A stretch of DNA of 64,000 bases from Haliotis asinina (GCF_037392515.1 NC_090291.1:32988501-33052500); one strand, 5' to 3'; numbered from the stretch's first letter, positions 24,001-36,709 are shown. A program made the numbers and translations. The notes: generated from the sequence alone by a model not told the origin.

Positions 24001-26802
24001 ATGGCGTTGAAATGCTTGACACCTGAGGCCAAGTCCGTGTGAACATTTGTCATCGTGACACGTGCACTAGCAAAAACAACGACCAAAACAACAACATAAA
24101 TCATATGTTCATTAACATTGAGATCTAACATATTTGAAATCAGCTGGATAAACTAATCCCACAAAGGATAAAGTGAAGGCAATGAAAAGTCTTGTGGTCA
24201 CATGTGTTGGTTTGAGCACGACAGCTAATGTTGAAGCATATACATCTATGGACAAAAGGTTTTCATACTTCTTGTACTTCATTATACTCGCCAACTTCTG
24301 GCTCAAACTGACGCCTGTGTCAGGTTGGCTAGGCTATTAAACAGTAAGGGTTTATATTTCCATCACTAGATGGCCAATGGCAGTGGTGAAATACCCATCG
24401 TCACGTTGACGATCAACGTAATACATATACCATCCTCGATATCTCCAGGGTGTATGTTCCGAAAAGTCTCCACAATACCCTGGGTGCATCTACGGATCAG
24501 CCTGCTAAATTTATTACCTCCCTTTGTCCGGTTTTTTGTCCAATTAGGTGTCCGCTGGGAAGTTGAGCGAACCAATCACAGCTCACTTTCACTCTTAAAT
24601 TATTGTACCGGTTGAACTTGGCTACACAAACAATGTAGAGGTTCTCTGAAAGAGGTAGAAGGAGTTCCTGCACATATTTGTTAAGGTTATGGACCTATGA
24701 ATTTGTTAGCATGATTTCCCCCAGTCTGCTTCGCACTGCGAACAAACAATCGCAGCTACGACTGCTATCTTTAGTTGACACTGGCCTCTTCGCTGATTGG
24801 CTACTGCTGATTTGCTGCGGCGCCAGCAAAGGGAGATAATACATTATCTGGCCGACCCGTAGATGCATCCTGGGTATAGTGGAGACTTATCGGAAGATAT
24901 CGAGGATGTACATTTACCCGAATAACAGGAAAACAGGCGTAACGGGCAAGATTGCTAAGATTCTCACTGCAATTCAACTGATTAGGTGTTTTCATCAATA
25001 TGCGAGCAATCAAATGGAATTACAAGCAACGTCGATTAGACGTAAGTTGAAAGATTGCTGTAGAAAGTTGTTGAATGTTACTTTATTACACAAAGATATA
25101 GCAATTTGTCATCAAAACAATATTCAGCGGTCACCTTCTAGAATGCTGCTACAGGCACGCCATTATTTAACTATACGGATATGTCTCTAAATCATAACTC
25201 GCAAGAAATCGGTACAAAGATTATGTAATACGTTCAAAGATTTTGTCAGTTTAAAATCTAAATAATAAACTGATAAAATAATCTGAATTTAAACATATTA
25301 ACACATTTACAAACTGCACACCACTGGTGAGGTGGCAGGTATTACTTATACATGAAATAACAAGTTTAGATGCAGCTCATTATTGTGATATTTATATACA
25401 CAAATACACTTATATTACGTGAATAGGTTTTCCTTAAATAATGTAAAATAATAAACTACTGTTATTTAGGTTGATTCATTGATTCTTGAAGTGTTTCAGA
25501 AAAAACACACATAAAAATCTCCTCAAATACCACTGTGCAAGTAAATATGAAACTTGGTTTCAAGATAACCAACACCAAATTTTGAAGAATTTGTCCAACG
25601 CCAACATCTCAATAAACAGTAGCTCTTCTGTCACAAAATCCGCCTGATTTCTATAAAGAAAAACACTGAATATGGTTTTAATGCAAGATTCGAGTCCATC
25701 GGTCATGACGTGTGGTAGTTACTGGCTGGTGGCAACAACATGAGCGTTTGTGCTGAAAGGTCACCATTATTGCCAAATTGTGTTTTCATGGACGTTGAAT
25801 GGACGACCAACATCACGTCACGAGGTACCAGACAAAAGCATGGCAAATCGAACGTGTTCCAGGAGGATTAGAGCTTTTTTCTGACTTCTGCACTTAATAA
25901 TGCATTGAGTGGATGTGATAAACGTCTGGTCGCCTTCTTTTTCAGATGAATATTTAGGGCCTATTTTCACGAATACATAATGCTTCTTACAGTTTTCATG
26001 CGATTCGAACATCAACTGCGTAGTGACCTTTCTTTGACCATTTGAACTTACTCCTCCACGGGTTTATATATGAAATGTCATTCATAAGGTTACCAGTGAA
26101 AGTTTAATGTCATAGTTAGTTTAGCCTTTGCGTAAGCATGATGCTGGACCATGAAGAATATTCTGGATCGTGGTCCTTTCACCAAAGGACGGCATGCTCG
26201 ACATACTTGTAACGTTATTTCGTAACGAAGGATCACAGACTGAGGATCAAAGGGGCAGCATGGTGTTGTAGACATCGCACAAATATTATTATTTTTCACG
26301 ATTATTACATTTATTACACGAGTAAGCTAGGTGGCGGTGAAAGGCCGAATTGTTGTGTGTGTATAGCTCTGGGATTCGAACCCAAGATCATAGTTTCCTG
26401 ACACACCTTGCCTCTGCAACAGTAGACAGAGAAGCGAATAGAACGATACCGCCTACAACAATCACAATTTGAAACGATGGTCATCACACACAATGAGTTA
26501 GAACGAACATGATAAACAGGAAGACCTACCTTAGTGTATGCCATATCCTTGTTCCCAATAATAGTGTTTCTGAGAAGACAGATGCGAGTCTGAAGATCGT
26601 AACTGAAAGAGACGCAGCCTTCGTTCAAGACACAGGCTGCTGCACAACTGCGTGAAGAAGGTTTCAAGGACTTCATGCCCCGATGGTTTTCCACACCATC
26701 ATGAACCAGCCATGTATCTTCAAAGGCACCATTACAGTCAGCGAGCTGTATTTGCACCCATATAAGTAAACCTACTTTACCAGCGACATTGAAGCTTTTC
26801 AT
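18017..26802 (-). CDS. Locus A: secreted PAN/apple-galectin-like protein, 6 exons
   Basis: Exons on the minus strand: 26530-26802, 23985-24066, 22263-22426, 21077-21162, 18589-18790 and 18017-18133, all with GT-AG borders and phases 0,1,0,2,0. Product 307 aa. Residues 1-24 resemble a signal peptide (MKSFNVAGKVGLLIWV). Residues 25-91 look PAN/apple-like, with C53-x3-C57-x5-C63 and C75. Exon 2 adds a cysteine-rich stretch (CTCHDDKCSHGLGLRC). About 178-307 form a galectin-like domain. In the galectin sugar-binding positions R220 (from HxNPR), N233, W240 and E243 are kept, but the His and Asn of HxNPR are Y216 and D218. Probable role: extracellular carbohydrate recognition, perhaps in mucus or immunity (inference). 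The exon 3 acceptor (CAAG at 22427-22430) is weak and is the least certain border. A good acceptor (CTGTTTTCAG, exon from 26835) suggests a 5' UTR intron. Confidence 0.8.
18228..18588. repeat. 28-bp minisatellite in intron 5 of locus A
   Basis: About 12 degenerate units of CATATACTGACC-type repeat, the same family as the large array at 11.3-15.9 kb. They lie directly next to the exon 5 donor. Units vary in length more than in the large array. Confidence 0.85.
18791..21076. other. Intron 4 of locus A
   Basis: AT-rich, 2.3 kb. It contains a decayed SINE near 20.9 kb and no other recognised element. The frame pair near 19557-19910 has no support as an exon. Confidence 0.5.
20862..20992 (+). repeat. 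Decayed SINE (type A, 3' part)
   Basis: Matches the second half of the type A SINE: GGCAACTAAC, AGATCGATGC, CCAGACTCAATTATT, then GGAATATTGCTGAATGAGGC. The (ACTC)n tail is lost. Confidence 0.65.
21372..21700 (+). mobile_element. Chimeric SINE: type A head joined to tRNA-type SINE
   Basis: 21372-21535 is the type A SINE head (GAGGCGACTAACGGGATCGG and onward), ending at GTTGTTGATCACTT. From about 21537 a tRNA-type SINE begins: A-box-like TAGTGTAGTGGATAAAGCG, B-box-like GGTTCGATTACC, then CATGGGTACAATG. It ends in the tail GGAATATTGCTAAAAGCGGC. The type A head has no tail of its own. Confidence 0.7.
22806..23072 (+). mobile_element. SINE (type A) in intron 2 of locus A
   Basis: Full-length copy from GACCCGTGAAGG to (ACTC)n. 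It is flanked by a perfect 13-bp target duplication, CCCAAGATCAAAC, at 22793-22805 and 23073-23085. Confidence 0.95.
23660..23806 (-). mobile_element. tRNA-derived SINE, reverse orientation
   Basis: On the minus strand it reads a GGGGCGGTGTGGTAACC-like start, an A-box region with GTGGTCAAAGCG, a B-box GGGTTCAATTCC, CACATGGGTCC, and the shared tail with GGAATATTGCTGAAAACGGC. It lies in intron 2 of locus A. Confidence 0.75.
24425..24915. mobile_element. Foldback (MITE-like) element in intron 1 of locus A
   Basis: Long imperfect inverted repeats: the left arm (about 24425-24534) and right arm (about 24827-24915) pair through CATCCTCGATATCT, AGTCTCCAC, GCATCTACGG and CTCCCTTTG. The left arm has a 12-13 bp insertion relative to the right. 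The loop of about 290 bp shows no coding signal. Confidence 0.65.
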
Positions 26803-27444
26803 TGCCGCGAATACTTAGTACGAACGGCTCTATACCTGAAAACAGTACCCCGTATTGTTGGGTGTTCACTAATCAGATGAAATTCGTGGTAACAATGAAG
26901 TATTGAAATGTCTGTATCCAGTTTCTATCTGATGACATCGCGTCATTGAAACAATCTTGAGATAATATTAATGAATAAAATCGGGTTCCTAATATTTGTA
27001 ATAAAATACATTCCCATGCCTAAATTGAGATCCATCTCACAGACGAAACATAACTGCTCATCGATTTCATATTTCATGTTCTTGATGATCATTTTGACAT
27101 TTTTTTACATCAGGCGAAAACTGCGTTTGAATTTTGTGCATTGTTCAATACGCAACCAGCCGCCAAATTTATGACCTATACAAATTATGAATTTATAATC
27201 CTAGAGCCTTGATTCGTTTAAAGTAGCAGTTTGGTTTGTCTTTTTTTCCATAAATTTCACATTATTTGTCGAACAGAGACAGTAAATTTATATGTTAAAT
27301 TTGGCAGTGTTAGGGGCGCCCAAAGGACATTGATATACTATATGAACTTGTAGTTCCATGAACTAAAGGTAGTTTCACACTTTTTGTAATTCAAAATGAT
27401 TTTTCAGCAATATCCTACACTGACTTCCAGCTGACAATTCGCTG
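26803..27444. other. 5' flank of locus A
   Basis: About 300 bp upstream of the start aligns with the 5' flank of locus B (42279-42600), for example the GTCATTGAAAC, TCTTGAGATAAT and CATATCGATTT-like landmarks. Promoter DNA therefore duplicated with the gene. No TATA box is convincing. Confidence 0.45.
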
Positions 27445-29256
27445 TTTTAAATCCTTAATACTGACCGGCAGGTAGGGTAATTTTGTTTTATTCCCTTAAT
27501 GATGACTGACAGGTAGTGTAATCCAGTTCTATCCGCTTAATGATGACCAACAGATAGAGAAGCACAGATTTGTTACCTTTATGTTTTCAGATAGGTAGGG
27601 TAATCTTGGTTTTCTTTTTCGTAATACTGACTGGCAGGTACTGCAAACACTGTTTTATTACCTTAGTGCTGACTGGCAGACAAGGTAACACTGTTTTATC
27701 ACCTTAATGCTGACTGGCAGGTAGGGTAACACCGTTTTATTACCCTAATGCTATCTGGCAGGTAGGGTGACACTGTTTTATTCCCTTAATACTGACTGGC
27801 AGGTAGGGCAAACACTGTTTTATTCCCTTAATACTGACTGGCAGGTACTGCAAACACTGTTTTATTACCATAATTCTGACTGGTAGGCAGGGTAACACTG
27901 TTTTATTACCTTAATACTGACTGACAGGTAGGTTAACACTGTTTTATTTCCTTAATGCTATCTGACAGGTAGGGTAACAGCGTCTTATTCCCTTAATACT
28001 GACTGGCAGGTAGGGTAACAACGTCTTATTCCCTTAATGCTGACCAACAGGTGGGGTACCACAGCTTTAATACCTTAATGCTGACTGACAGGTAGGGTAA
28101 TACTAATTTATTACTGTAATACTTACTGGCAGGTAGTGCAAACACTGTTTCACTAAGTTAATAGTGACTGGCAGGTAGGGTCAAAACTGTTTTATTACCT
28201 TAATGCTATCTGGCAGGCAGGGTAACAACGTCTTATTCCCTTAATACTGACTTGCAGGTAGGGTAACACTGTTTTATTACCTCAATTCTATCTGGCAGGT
28301 TGGGTAACAACGTCTTATTCCCTTAATACTGACTGGCAGGTAGGGTAACACTGTTTTATTACCTTAATACTGACTGGCAGGTAGGGTAATACTAATTTAT
28401 TACCGTAATACTTACTGGCAGGTAGTGCAAACACTGTTTCACTAAGTTAATAGTGACTGGCAGGTAGGGTCAAAACTGTTTTATTACCTTAATGCGGACT
28501 GACAGGTATGGTAACAGCGTCCTATGCCCTTAATACTGACTGGCAGGTAAGGTAAACACTGTTTTATTCCCTTAATACTGACTGACAGGTAGGGTAACAC
28601 TGTTTTATTACCTTAATACTGACTGGCAGGTAGAGTAAACACTGTTTTATTACCGTAACACTCACTGGCAGGTAGGGCAAACACTGTTATATTACCTTAA
28701 TGCTGACTGGCAGGTAGGGTAACACTGTTTTATTACCTTAATACTGACTGGCAGGTACGGTAGCACTGTTTTATTACCTTAATGCTATCTGACAGGTAGG
28801 GTAACAACGTCTTATTCCCTTAATACTGACTGGCAGGCAGGGTAACACTGTTTTATTCCCTTGATACTGACTGGTAGGTTGGGCAAACACCGTTTTATTC
28901 CCTTAATACTGAGTGGCAGGTAGGGTAACACTGTTTTATTACCTTAATGCTGACTGACAGGTAGGGCAAACACTGTTTTATTCCCTTAATACTGACTGGC
29001 AGGTAAGGTAACACTGTTTTATTAGCTTAATGCTATCTGACAGGTCGGGTAACAACGTCTTATTCCCTTAATACTGACTGGCAGGCAGGGTAACACTGTT
29101 TTATTCCCTTAATACTGACCGGCAGGCAGGGTAACACTGTTTTATTACCTTAATGCTGGCTGGCAGGCAGGGTAACACTGTTTTATTACCTTAATGCTGA
29201 CTGGCAGGCAGGGTAACACAGTTTTATTACCTTAATGCTGACTGGCAGGTAGGGTT
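27445..29256. repeat. 41-bp satellite, left block
   Basis: About 44 units of CTTAATACTGACTGGCAGGT plus AGGGTAACACTGTTTTATTAC. Units vary (ACTGTTTTATTACC and ACGTCTTATTCCC versions), and the block is more diverged than the right block at 32.7-35.3 kb. Confidence 0.95.
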
Positions 29257-32200
29257 TTTCATGCAGGAATTTCTAGCAGAACTTTGTTTCCTGCAGAAAT
29301 TTCTGGCAGAATGTTTTTCTCACTACCAGAATTATCTTAATTGAATAAAATTACAGACTATCTTTGGATACCTTATTATGGACCTCCTTTAGATGATGTG
29401 TTCTTGATAGTACAATCATAGTGACAAAACTATCTAGACAAATACCATTCTGTGTAAATACATCTAAAAGGCTAAAGTATCAGATAATTTATGACACGTG
29501 AATTTATGATCTGAATTGTTGGGCTTGGGCTATTTTTGTATCAGAATACGAATATCTGATTCATCAGCAGGAAACTGAAAATAGACAGTATGTACACTTC
29601 TGTGGGTATAAAGTATCCTCATGATATTATGCATGTATTTGTAAACTTATGGTAATAAAAAAGGATGATGATGTTAATACCTCTAAGACCGGTATGAGGA
29701 ATTTGAACAATTCATATCATTACGACATTAGATGTTTTGGTTCAGTTCTGTGTTAGACTTACGCTGTTTCAGGCTTACATCTTGGCATGTGGCAGACTTT
29801 ATCAATCAGCACCCGTTCGTTTACTACTGTTTGGACTTAATGCCTCCTGATTATGTGCGTCATGGTTGCGTTGTTTGTTTGTTTTAGTTCCCACCTGGCC
29901 CGATCCAGTTATCTACTCCTTGTTATTCAAGTACATGATGTTTGTCACAACAATCAATAATTCTAATCACTTGGTTGCTGTCACTGTTAGCTTGAACATG
30001 GTGTAAGAACCTACACAGAAACGTTGCTATATGCAGTTAACAGGAAGTTATTATTAATATCACCCAATTCCGCGTATGCGTGTCTTACATTCTTAACGTA
30101 AGTTGAAAATAAAATGAAAGACTTGCGCCGTGCTTGAGTTGTGAACAGAGGATTAAGTTGCCATTGCATCGGTGATGGCTAAGAAGACCTGCGGAGTAAC
30201 ATATTACTGTAAGCCGTCTCATTGGGGAACGGACAAATCCCATAAGAAAAGATTCTTTGGACAAAATCCCATTCAAGAATGACTAGCGTGGTACAATATT
30301 CCTTTTATATTTGTTATTGCTACCCTATTTCACCAAGACCCCAGTGAGTTAATTATTATCTCATCATGACAGAAGCTAGTGAGATAAGTTGATTGGCGTG
30401 TTTTCGTAACAAAAAGGCCAGTGGTTGAAATGTTAAATTTTATAAATGTGTCTGTGATTATGACAGTTTATATCAGTGTTCTAGTGTACCGTCGTCATAT
30501 TATCAGCTACATGTTTTACAAACAGGAACAGGAAGACTTATGTTAGTCACTCGTGGATTCGTACAAAATACAGTGTTAAACTGTTTGAAAATATTCCAAT
30601 CATTATGATTCACCCATCCACTTCTAAGCATATACAATAGAAGAAGTTGTTACCCATAAATATTATATGTTGAAATGTTGCGTTTTTATACATACAGAAC
30701 TTGAAACTGGCAATCTGAGTTTGCACCCAGTTCCGTCCGACCCAGTCATCCGCGAAAAATGGAGGTAGTTTGTTTGCAACCCACAGACGTAGTAACATGT
30801 CATGTGTACAGGAATCGCACCTGCCTGTCTGCGTAATTACATAATGTGACAGAGACAGACCCCGGGTGCAAGAGCCATAAATCGATGTAATACAAGACAC
30901 CATTATGGATGACAACTTCTTTAATTCTTTTAACACGAGGTTTCAAGGCTAATTCTTGCCCCTTCATCGGGTGGATAATGAGCATAGGTAACATTGCAGA
31001 ATATATACAGGTATACATGAAGCCAGAGAGGTAAGATGTATATACAAGCACATAAATGGAGTTAGGTATGTACAATCACAGAGGAGAGATGAAAGGAGGA
31101 AAGTTTTAACAGTACATAGTTGTTTACACAGCTGATAGATTGAGAGTCTATGAGTCCTTGTTGACACACCAGACAGAGGGTAGGTAAACGCCTTGATCTC
31201 TATTGATCTGAGGTTCTAATCTTCTGATGTTGATTGCTTCCCAAAGCTTCCTTCTCCGCCAATCACTGATGTTGGAAGCCAGGATCTCGGTGTTTTTCCA
31301 GTTGATGGAGTGGTTTGGATAGTTGACGATGTGTTCAGAGAGGGCTGATTTCAGATCTAAATTTCTTACTGACGTTTTGTGCTCTTTGAGTCTGATGTTG
31401 AATGGTCTGCAGGTTTCACCTATGTAGCTGCTGCCGCAATCACAGATTATCTTGTAGATGCAGCCTCTGGGGTTGGGGTTGGTTTGATCACTGCCACCTC
31501 TTCCATTCCATTGAAGTTGAATATTGAATATTGTCATTAGCAGACAAGCAGAGTAACACGTGATATAAACACACATTGCGTTTTGTCTGTGACAGAGACT
31601 GCTTGTCATAATTAATATATATTTCTGTGTTTCCATACACATGATTTAAAACATTTCAGTTTTCAGGCTGAACAATGAAAATAGCATTTCTAATGCTACA
31701 CATTTTTTTTTAAAAAACATGGGTTGCAAATAAGAAGAGATTGTACCAGTGTTTTGTTATTACTGCCGACCCAAGATGCTTGTAACCACAAGAAACATCT
31801 CTTGTTCTCCCACTTCGACCGCAACGATAATTTTGCACACATCACTTGTGGTTATACGAGTTGGCTTCCCGGTTCAAACTAATCACTGCACATGTGCTAT
31901 GGGTGGTGAAACCACTTTCCACTATTGTTTATCATCTCATCTGGTACGCTGGTCTTTTGGGGCATGTTGATGAATTCAAATTTGGCTAACATGTCTTACA
32001 TTGTTACTATTGTATGTATAGTACATGTCGCCTTCAACCCATATCGGATACAAAAACAATGTAGGCTTATTGGGACTGGAAAATGCACCCCAAAACTGTT
32101 AATTTAATCTTGCACGACGTAAATCCACTAAGAAGTTACATCTGTGTTATAATGAAACGGATGGGAATAATGCATAAGCCTTTCAAATTGTAAAAGCTAT

Positions 32201-32699
32201 AATGAAATACGGTCAAATTCACGCTGTAAAATACTCGGTTGTCTGGTACGAATAGGCTTTAAACAGGGGAAAACGACATCATTTAAAGAAGGTTTGTATA
32301 AAATTATATAACGATGGTGTTTAATCTTATTCAACTAAGATAATTCTGGTAGCGAAACAAAAATATCAGATCAGTTGATCACGCTAAGTGCTTATCATTT
32401 GGAATAAATATGAAACTACCACTCACGCAGGAAAATCATTCATTATAGTCTCTAATTTTGTTAAATTTAGATAACTCTGGCAGTGAAATAAAACAAATTC
32501 TGCCAGAAATTTCTGCAGGAAAATAAATTTCTGCCAGAAATTTCTGCAGAAAAAAAATTCACCAGAAATTTCTGCAGACATGCATTTTCAGAGCCAATTT
32601 ATGAGCTTATTAACACGTGAACACACTGGCACATACTGAGTGTCAAGTTAGGACTCGCTGGCCATTCCTAAGTTGTCCCGCCCGGCCTTGGGTCACACA
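29257..32699. mobile_element. 3.4-kb insertion with long inverted repeats splitting the satellite
   Basis: The left satellite block stops after GGCAGGTAGGGT, and the right block resumes with AACAACGTCTTATTCCC, exactly the next bases of a unit. The insert has inverted arms at about 29260-29372 and 32445-32583 that share CTGCAGAAATTTCTGGCAG, a GTTTTTCTCACT-like stretch, AGTTATCT-like DNA and AGACTAT. The right arm has an extra copy of the CAGAAATTTCTG subrepeat. About 115 bp of non-satellite DNA lies outside the right arm, so the true end is unclear. It contains a Penelope-like relic and no transposase that I can recognise. Confidence 0.65.
30640..31507 (-). pseudogene. Penelope-like element, GIY-YIG end and 3' UTR relic
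   Basis: The minus-strand frame ending at 31148 contains the GIY-YIG nuclease core of a Penelope-like retroelement: 'GCIYKIICDCGSSYIGETCR' followed by 'RLKEHK', then 'SEHIVNYPNHSINW' and 'EAINIRRLEPQINRDQG'. Coding similarity starts near 31507; the reverse transcriptase is missing. About 180 nt past the stop, the minus strand at 30970-30937 reads CCGATGA, a GGGGC/GCCTT hairpin and GAAAC, like a worn hammerhead ribozyme core, a motif known from Penelope elements. Confidence 0.75.
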
Positions 32700-35340
32700 A
32701 CAACGTCTTATTCCCTTAATACTGACTGGCAGGTAGGGTAACACTGTTTTATTACCTTAATGCTGACTGGCAAGTAGGGTAACACTGTTTTATTACCTTA
32801 ATGCTGACTGACAGGTAAGGTAACACTGTTTTATTACCTTAATGCTATCTGACAGGTAAGGTAACAACGTCTTATTCCCTTAATGCTGACTGGCAGGTAA
32901 GGTAACAACGTCTTATTCCCTTAATACTGACTGGCAGGTAGGGTAACACTGTTTTATTGCCTCAATGCTATCTGGCAGGTAGGGTAACACTGTTTTATTA
33001 CCTCAATGCTGACTGGCAAGTAGGGTAACACTGTTTTATTACCTTAATGCTGACTGACAGGTAAGGTAACGTCTTATTCCCTTAATGCTGACTGGCAGGT
33101 AAGGTAACAACGTCGTATTCCCTTAATGCTGACTGGCAGGTAAGGTATCAACGTCTTATTCCCTTAATACTGACTGGCAGGTAGGGTAACAACGTCTTAT
33201 TCCCTTAATACTGACTGGCAGTAGGGTAACAACGTCTTATTCCCTTAATGCTGACTGGCAGGTAGGGTAACAACGTCTTATTCCCTTAATACGGACTCAC
33301 AGGTAGGGTAACACCGTTTTATTACCTTAATACTGACTGGCAGGTAGGGTAACAACGTCTTATTCCCTTAATACTGACTGGCAGGTAGGGTAACACTGTT
33401 TTATTACCTTAATACTGACTGGCAGGTAGTGTAACACTGTTTTATTACCTTAATGCTGACTGGCAGGTAGGGTAACAACGTTTTATTCCCTTAATACTGA
33501 CTGGCAGGTAAGGTAACAACGTTTTATTCCCTTAATACTGACTGGCAGGTAGGGTAACAACGTCTTATTCCCTTAATACTGACTGGCAGGTAGGGTAACA
33601 CTGTTTTATTACCTCAATGCTATCTGGCAGGTAGGGTAACACTGTTTTATTACCTCAATGCTGACTGGCAAGTAGGGTAACACTGTTTTATTACCTTAAT
33701 GCTGACTGACAGGTAAGGTAGCAACGTCTTATTCCCTTAATGCTGACTGGCAGGTAAGGTAACAACGTCTTATTCCCTTAATGCTGACTGGCAGGTGAGG
33801 TATCAACGTCTTATTCCCTTAATACTGACTGGCAGGTAGGGTAACACTGTTTTATTACCTTAATGCTGACTGGCAAGTAGGGTAACACTGTTTTATTACC
33901 TTAATGCTGACTGACAGGTAGGGTAACACTGTTTTATTACCTTAATGCTATCTGACAGGTAAGGTAACAACGTCTTATTCCCTTAATGCTGACTGGCAGG
34001 TAAGGTAACAACGTCTTATTCCCTTAATACTGACTGGCAGGTAGGGTAACACTGTTTTATTGCCTCAATGCTATCTGGCAGGTAGGGTAACACTGTTTTA
34101 TTACCTCAATGCTGACTGGCAAGTAGGGTAACACTGTTTTATTACCTTAATGCTGACTGACAGGTAAGGTAACGTCTTATTCCCTTAATGCTGACTGGCA
34201 GGTAAGGTAACAACGTCGTATTCCCTTAATGCTGACTGGCAGGTAAGGTATCAACGTCTTATTCCCTTAATACTGACTGGCAGGTAGGGTAACAACGTCT
34301 TATTCCCTTAATACTGACTGGCAGTAGGGTAACAACGTCTTATTCCCTTAATGCTGACTGGCAGGTAGGGTAACAACGTCTTATTCCCTTAATACGGACT
34401 CACAGGTAGGGTAACACCGTTTTATTACCTTAATACTGACTGGCAGGTAGGGTAACAACGTCTTATTCCCTTAATACTGACTGGCAGGTAGGGTAACACT
34501 GTTTTATTACCTTAATACTGACTGGCAGGTAGTGTAACACTGTTTTATTACCTTAATGCTGACTGGCAGGTAGGGTAACAACGTTTTATTCCCTTAATAC
34601 TGACTGGCAGGTAAGGTAACAACGTTTTATTCCCTTAATACTGACTGGCAGGTAGGGTAACAACGTCTTATTCCCTTAATACTGACTGGCAGGTAGGGTA
34701 ACACTGTTTTATTACCTCAATGCTATCTGGCAGGTAGGGTAACACTGTTTTATTACCTCAATGCTGACTGGCAAGTAGGGTAACACTGTTTTATTACCTT
34801 AATGCTGACTGACAGGTAAGGTAACAACGTCTTATTCCCTTAATGCTGACTGGCAGGTAAGGTAACAACGTCTTATTCCCTTAATGCTGACTGGCAGGTG
34901 AGGTATCAACGTCTTATTCCCTTAATACTGACTGGCAGGTAGGGTAACAACGTCTTATTCCCTTAATACTGACTCACAGGTAGGGTAACAACGTCTTATT
35001 CCCTTAATGCTGACTGCCAGGTAGGGTAACAACGTCTTATTCCCTTAATACGGACTCACAGGTAGGGTAACACTGTTTTATTACCTTAATACTGACTGGC
35101 AGGTAGGGTAACAACATCTTATTCCCTTAATACTGACTGGCAGGTAGGGTAACACTGTTTTATTACCTTAATACTGACTGGCAGGTAGTGTAACACTGTT
35201 TTATTACCTTAATGCTGACTGGCAGGTAGGGTAACACTGTTTTATTACCTCAATGCTATCTGACAGGTAGGGTAACAACGTCTTATTCCCTTAATGCTGA
35301 CTGGCAGGTAGGGTAACACTGTTTTATTACCTTAATGTGG
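32700..35340. repeat. 41-bp satellite, right block, with 1.1-kb duplication
   Basis: About 64 units, more uniform than the left block. Rare variants recur about 1,103 bp apart: GTTTTATTGCCTC (32957 and 34060), a unit lacking AACA (near 33068 and 34171), and GGCAGTAGGG lacking one G (33218 and 34321). Roughly 32715-33817 and 33818-34920 are thus a recent tandem duplication of about 27 units. Confidence 0.95.
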
Positions 35341-36703
35341 GCAGAAACGAATGGTAATCATGTGGCATTTCATTTCCCCCGGACAAGCTCTATCCACTGG
35401 GCCACAGCGATGGTCGAATATTTACAGGACACGATCATTATATTTTGCAAAATGTGGCTTTAAAAGCAAGTATCATAATAGCTTGAATAGCTGATGATTT
35501 CACCACAGAAAAAACATTGTCAGAAGAGTATTTACGGAAATAAATCAGTGTCTTTTTATAAAGCTGAAAGTTTGAAGACATAATAGCATATTCTGTGTCC
35601 TGTGCCAGACTTCCTGATTGGTCGGTCACACATGCCCTGAGGGCGATACTTTCATTCTTCCTGGTAGTGTACAATTTACTTTTCCTGTCATAATTCTGTA
35701 ATTGCTTTCAAATGGTTTCAAAACATTCCGTTGAATATAAATGTTTCAAGTTGTGGTTGATATTAACAAGCTGGAAATACGGATTCATGAATAATTCTAT
35801 CAATGAATGGGGTTTGCATGAAACAATTTCTAAATTAATGCCATTGCTGCCTTTTGATAAATTCTTTCATGAACAAAATGTAGTTGCCATAACCCTGGTA
35901 GAATTGCTTGTTCAATATTCGTTAAATTGTTTATGAATTAAAGGATTACTAGCAATTATTTATTCATTCTACGGTGCCATAAAATTCATTCTCAATAGTA
36001 ATGGCAGCTGGCATACACAAATGTTGGTAAAACAGTGAGATACCATTTTAGACTAGTTTAGAGCTGGTTTAGAGAACGATCCATGTTAGGATTTGATTTT
36101 TTTGTGACAAAAGGAAGTTGGGTGATTAGTCACACATACATAGTTGAAGCAAGTCACCATGTCCAATTTCTCTAGATCGATGCTCATGGTGTCAATCTGT
36201 ATACTGCGAGGTCCAGATTCGATTCGTTATACAACCCTGATGGCTTACTCTTCCAAGATGCCACCAGAATCACAAATTGAGAGTTCGAATCCGGGATTGT
36301 CTGTAATAGCTGAACCCAGCCTACACTCTAGACCGTTCCCCGTTGTAAGGCGAGCTCCATGAAATTGGTATTCTCATTCGGTTTCAGACCCTCTTGCTCG
36401 TTAATACACCCTCTGATCAAGTCGGGGGTACTTCATGACTCATAAACTGAGATCTCATTGAATTGTGAACTGAATTAATTAAGCATTGAAGTAGTTCTCA
36501 AGTTGTGTGGAGAAACAACAAATATGCAAATATGAGGCCTTCGTCCTTTTGTACTTCATGTGTACTTTATCTTGCACAGTCGGAATTTGTGCATGAATTG
36601 TATAAGTTCAACCCTTTACAAGTTCTTAAGAGTGCAAATCCTCAACGTATGCCGATCATATTAGGTTGTCATTAAAACGATCTACTAACGAAAATCATCA
36701 CAT
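35341..36703. other. Intergenic, 3' side of locus B
   Basis: No gene recognised. 36165-36260 is a very decayed type A SINE (AGATCGATGCTCATG, GTCCAGATTCGATT). From about 36270 the DNA aligns with the 3' flank of locus C from about 56640 (GAGTTCGAATCC, ATGAAATTGG, TTGAATTGTGA and AAGTTGTGT in order). Confidence 0.5.
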
Positions 36704-36709
36704 TTTATT
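36704..36709 (-). terminator. Polyadenylation signal of locus B
   Basis: AATAAA on the minus strand, about 108 nt past the stop, in the position matching locus A. Confidence 0.6.
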
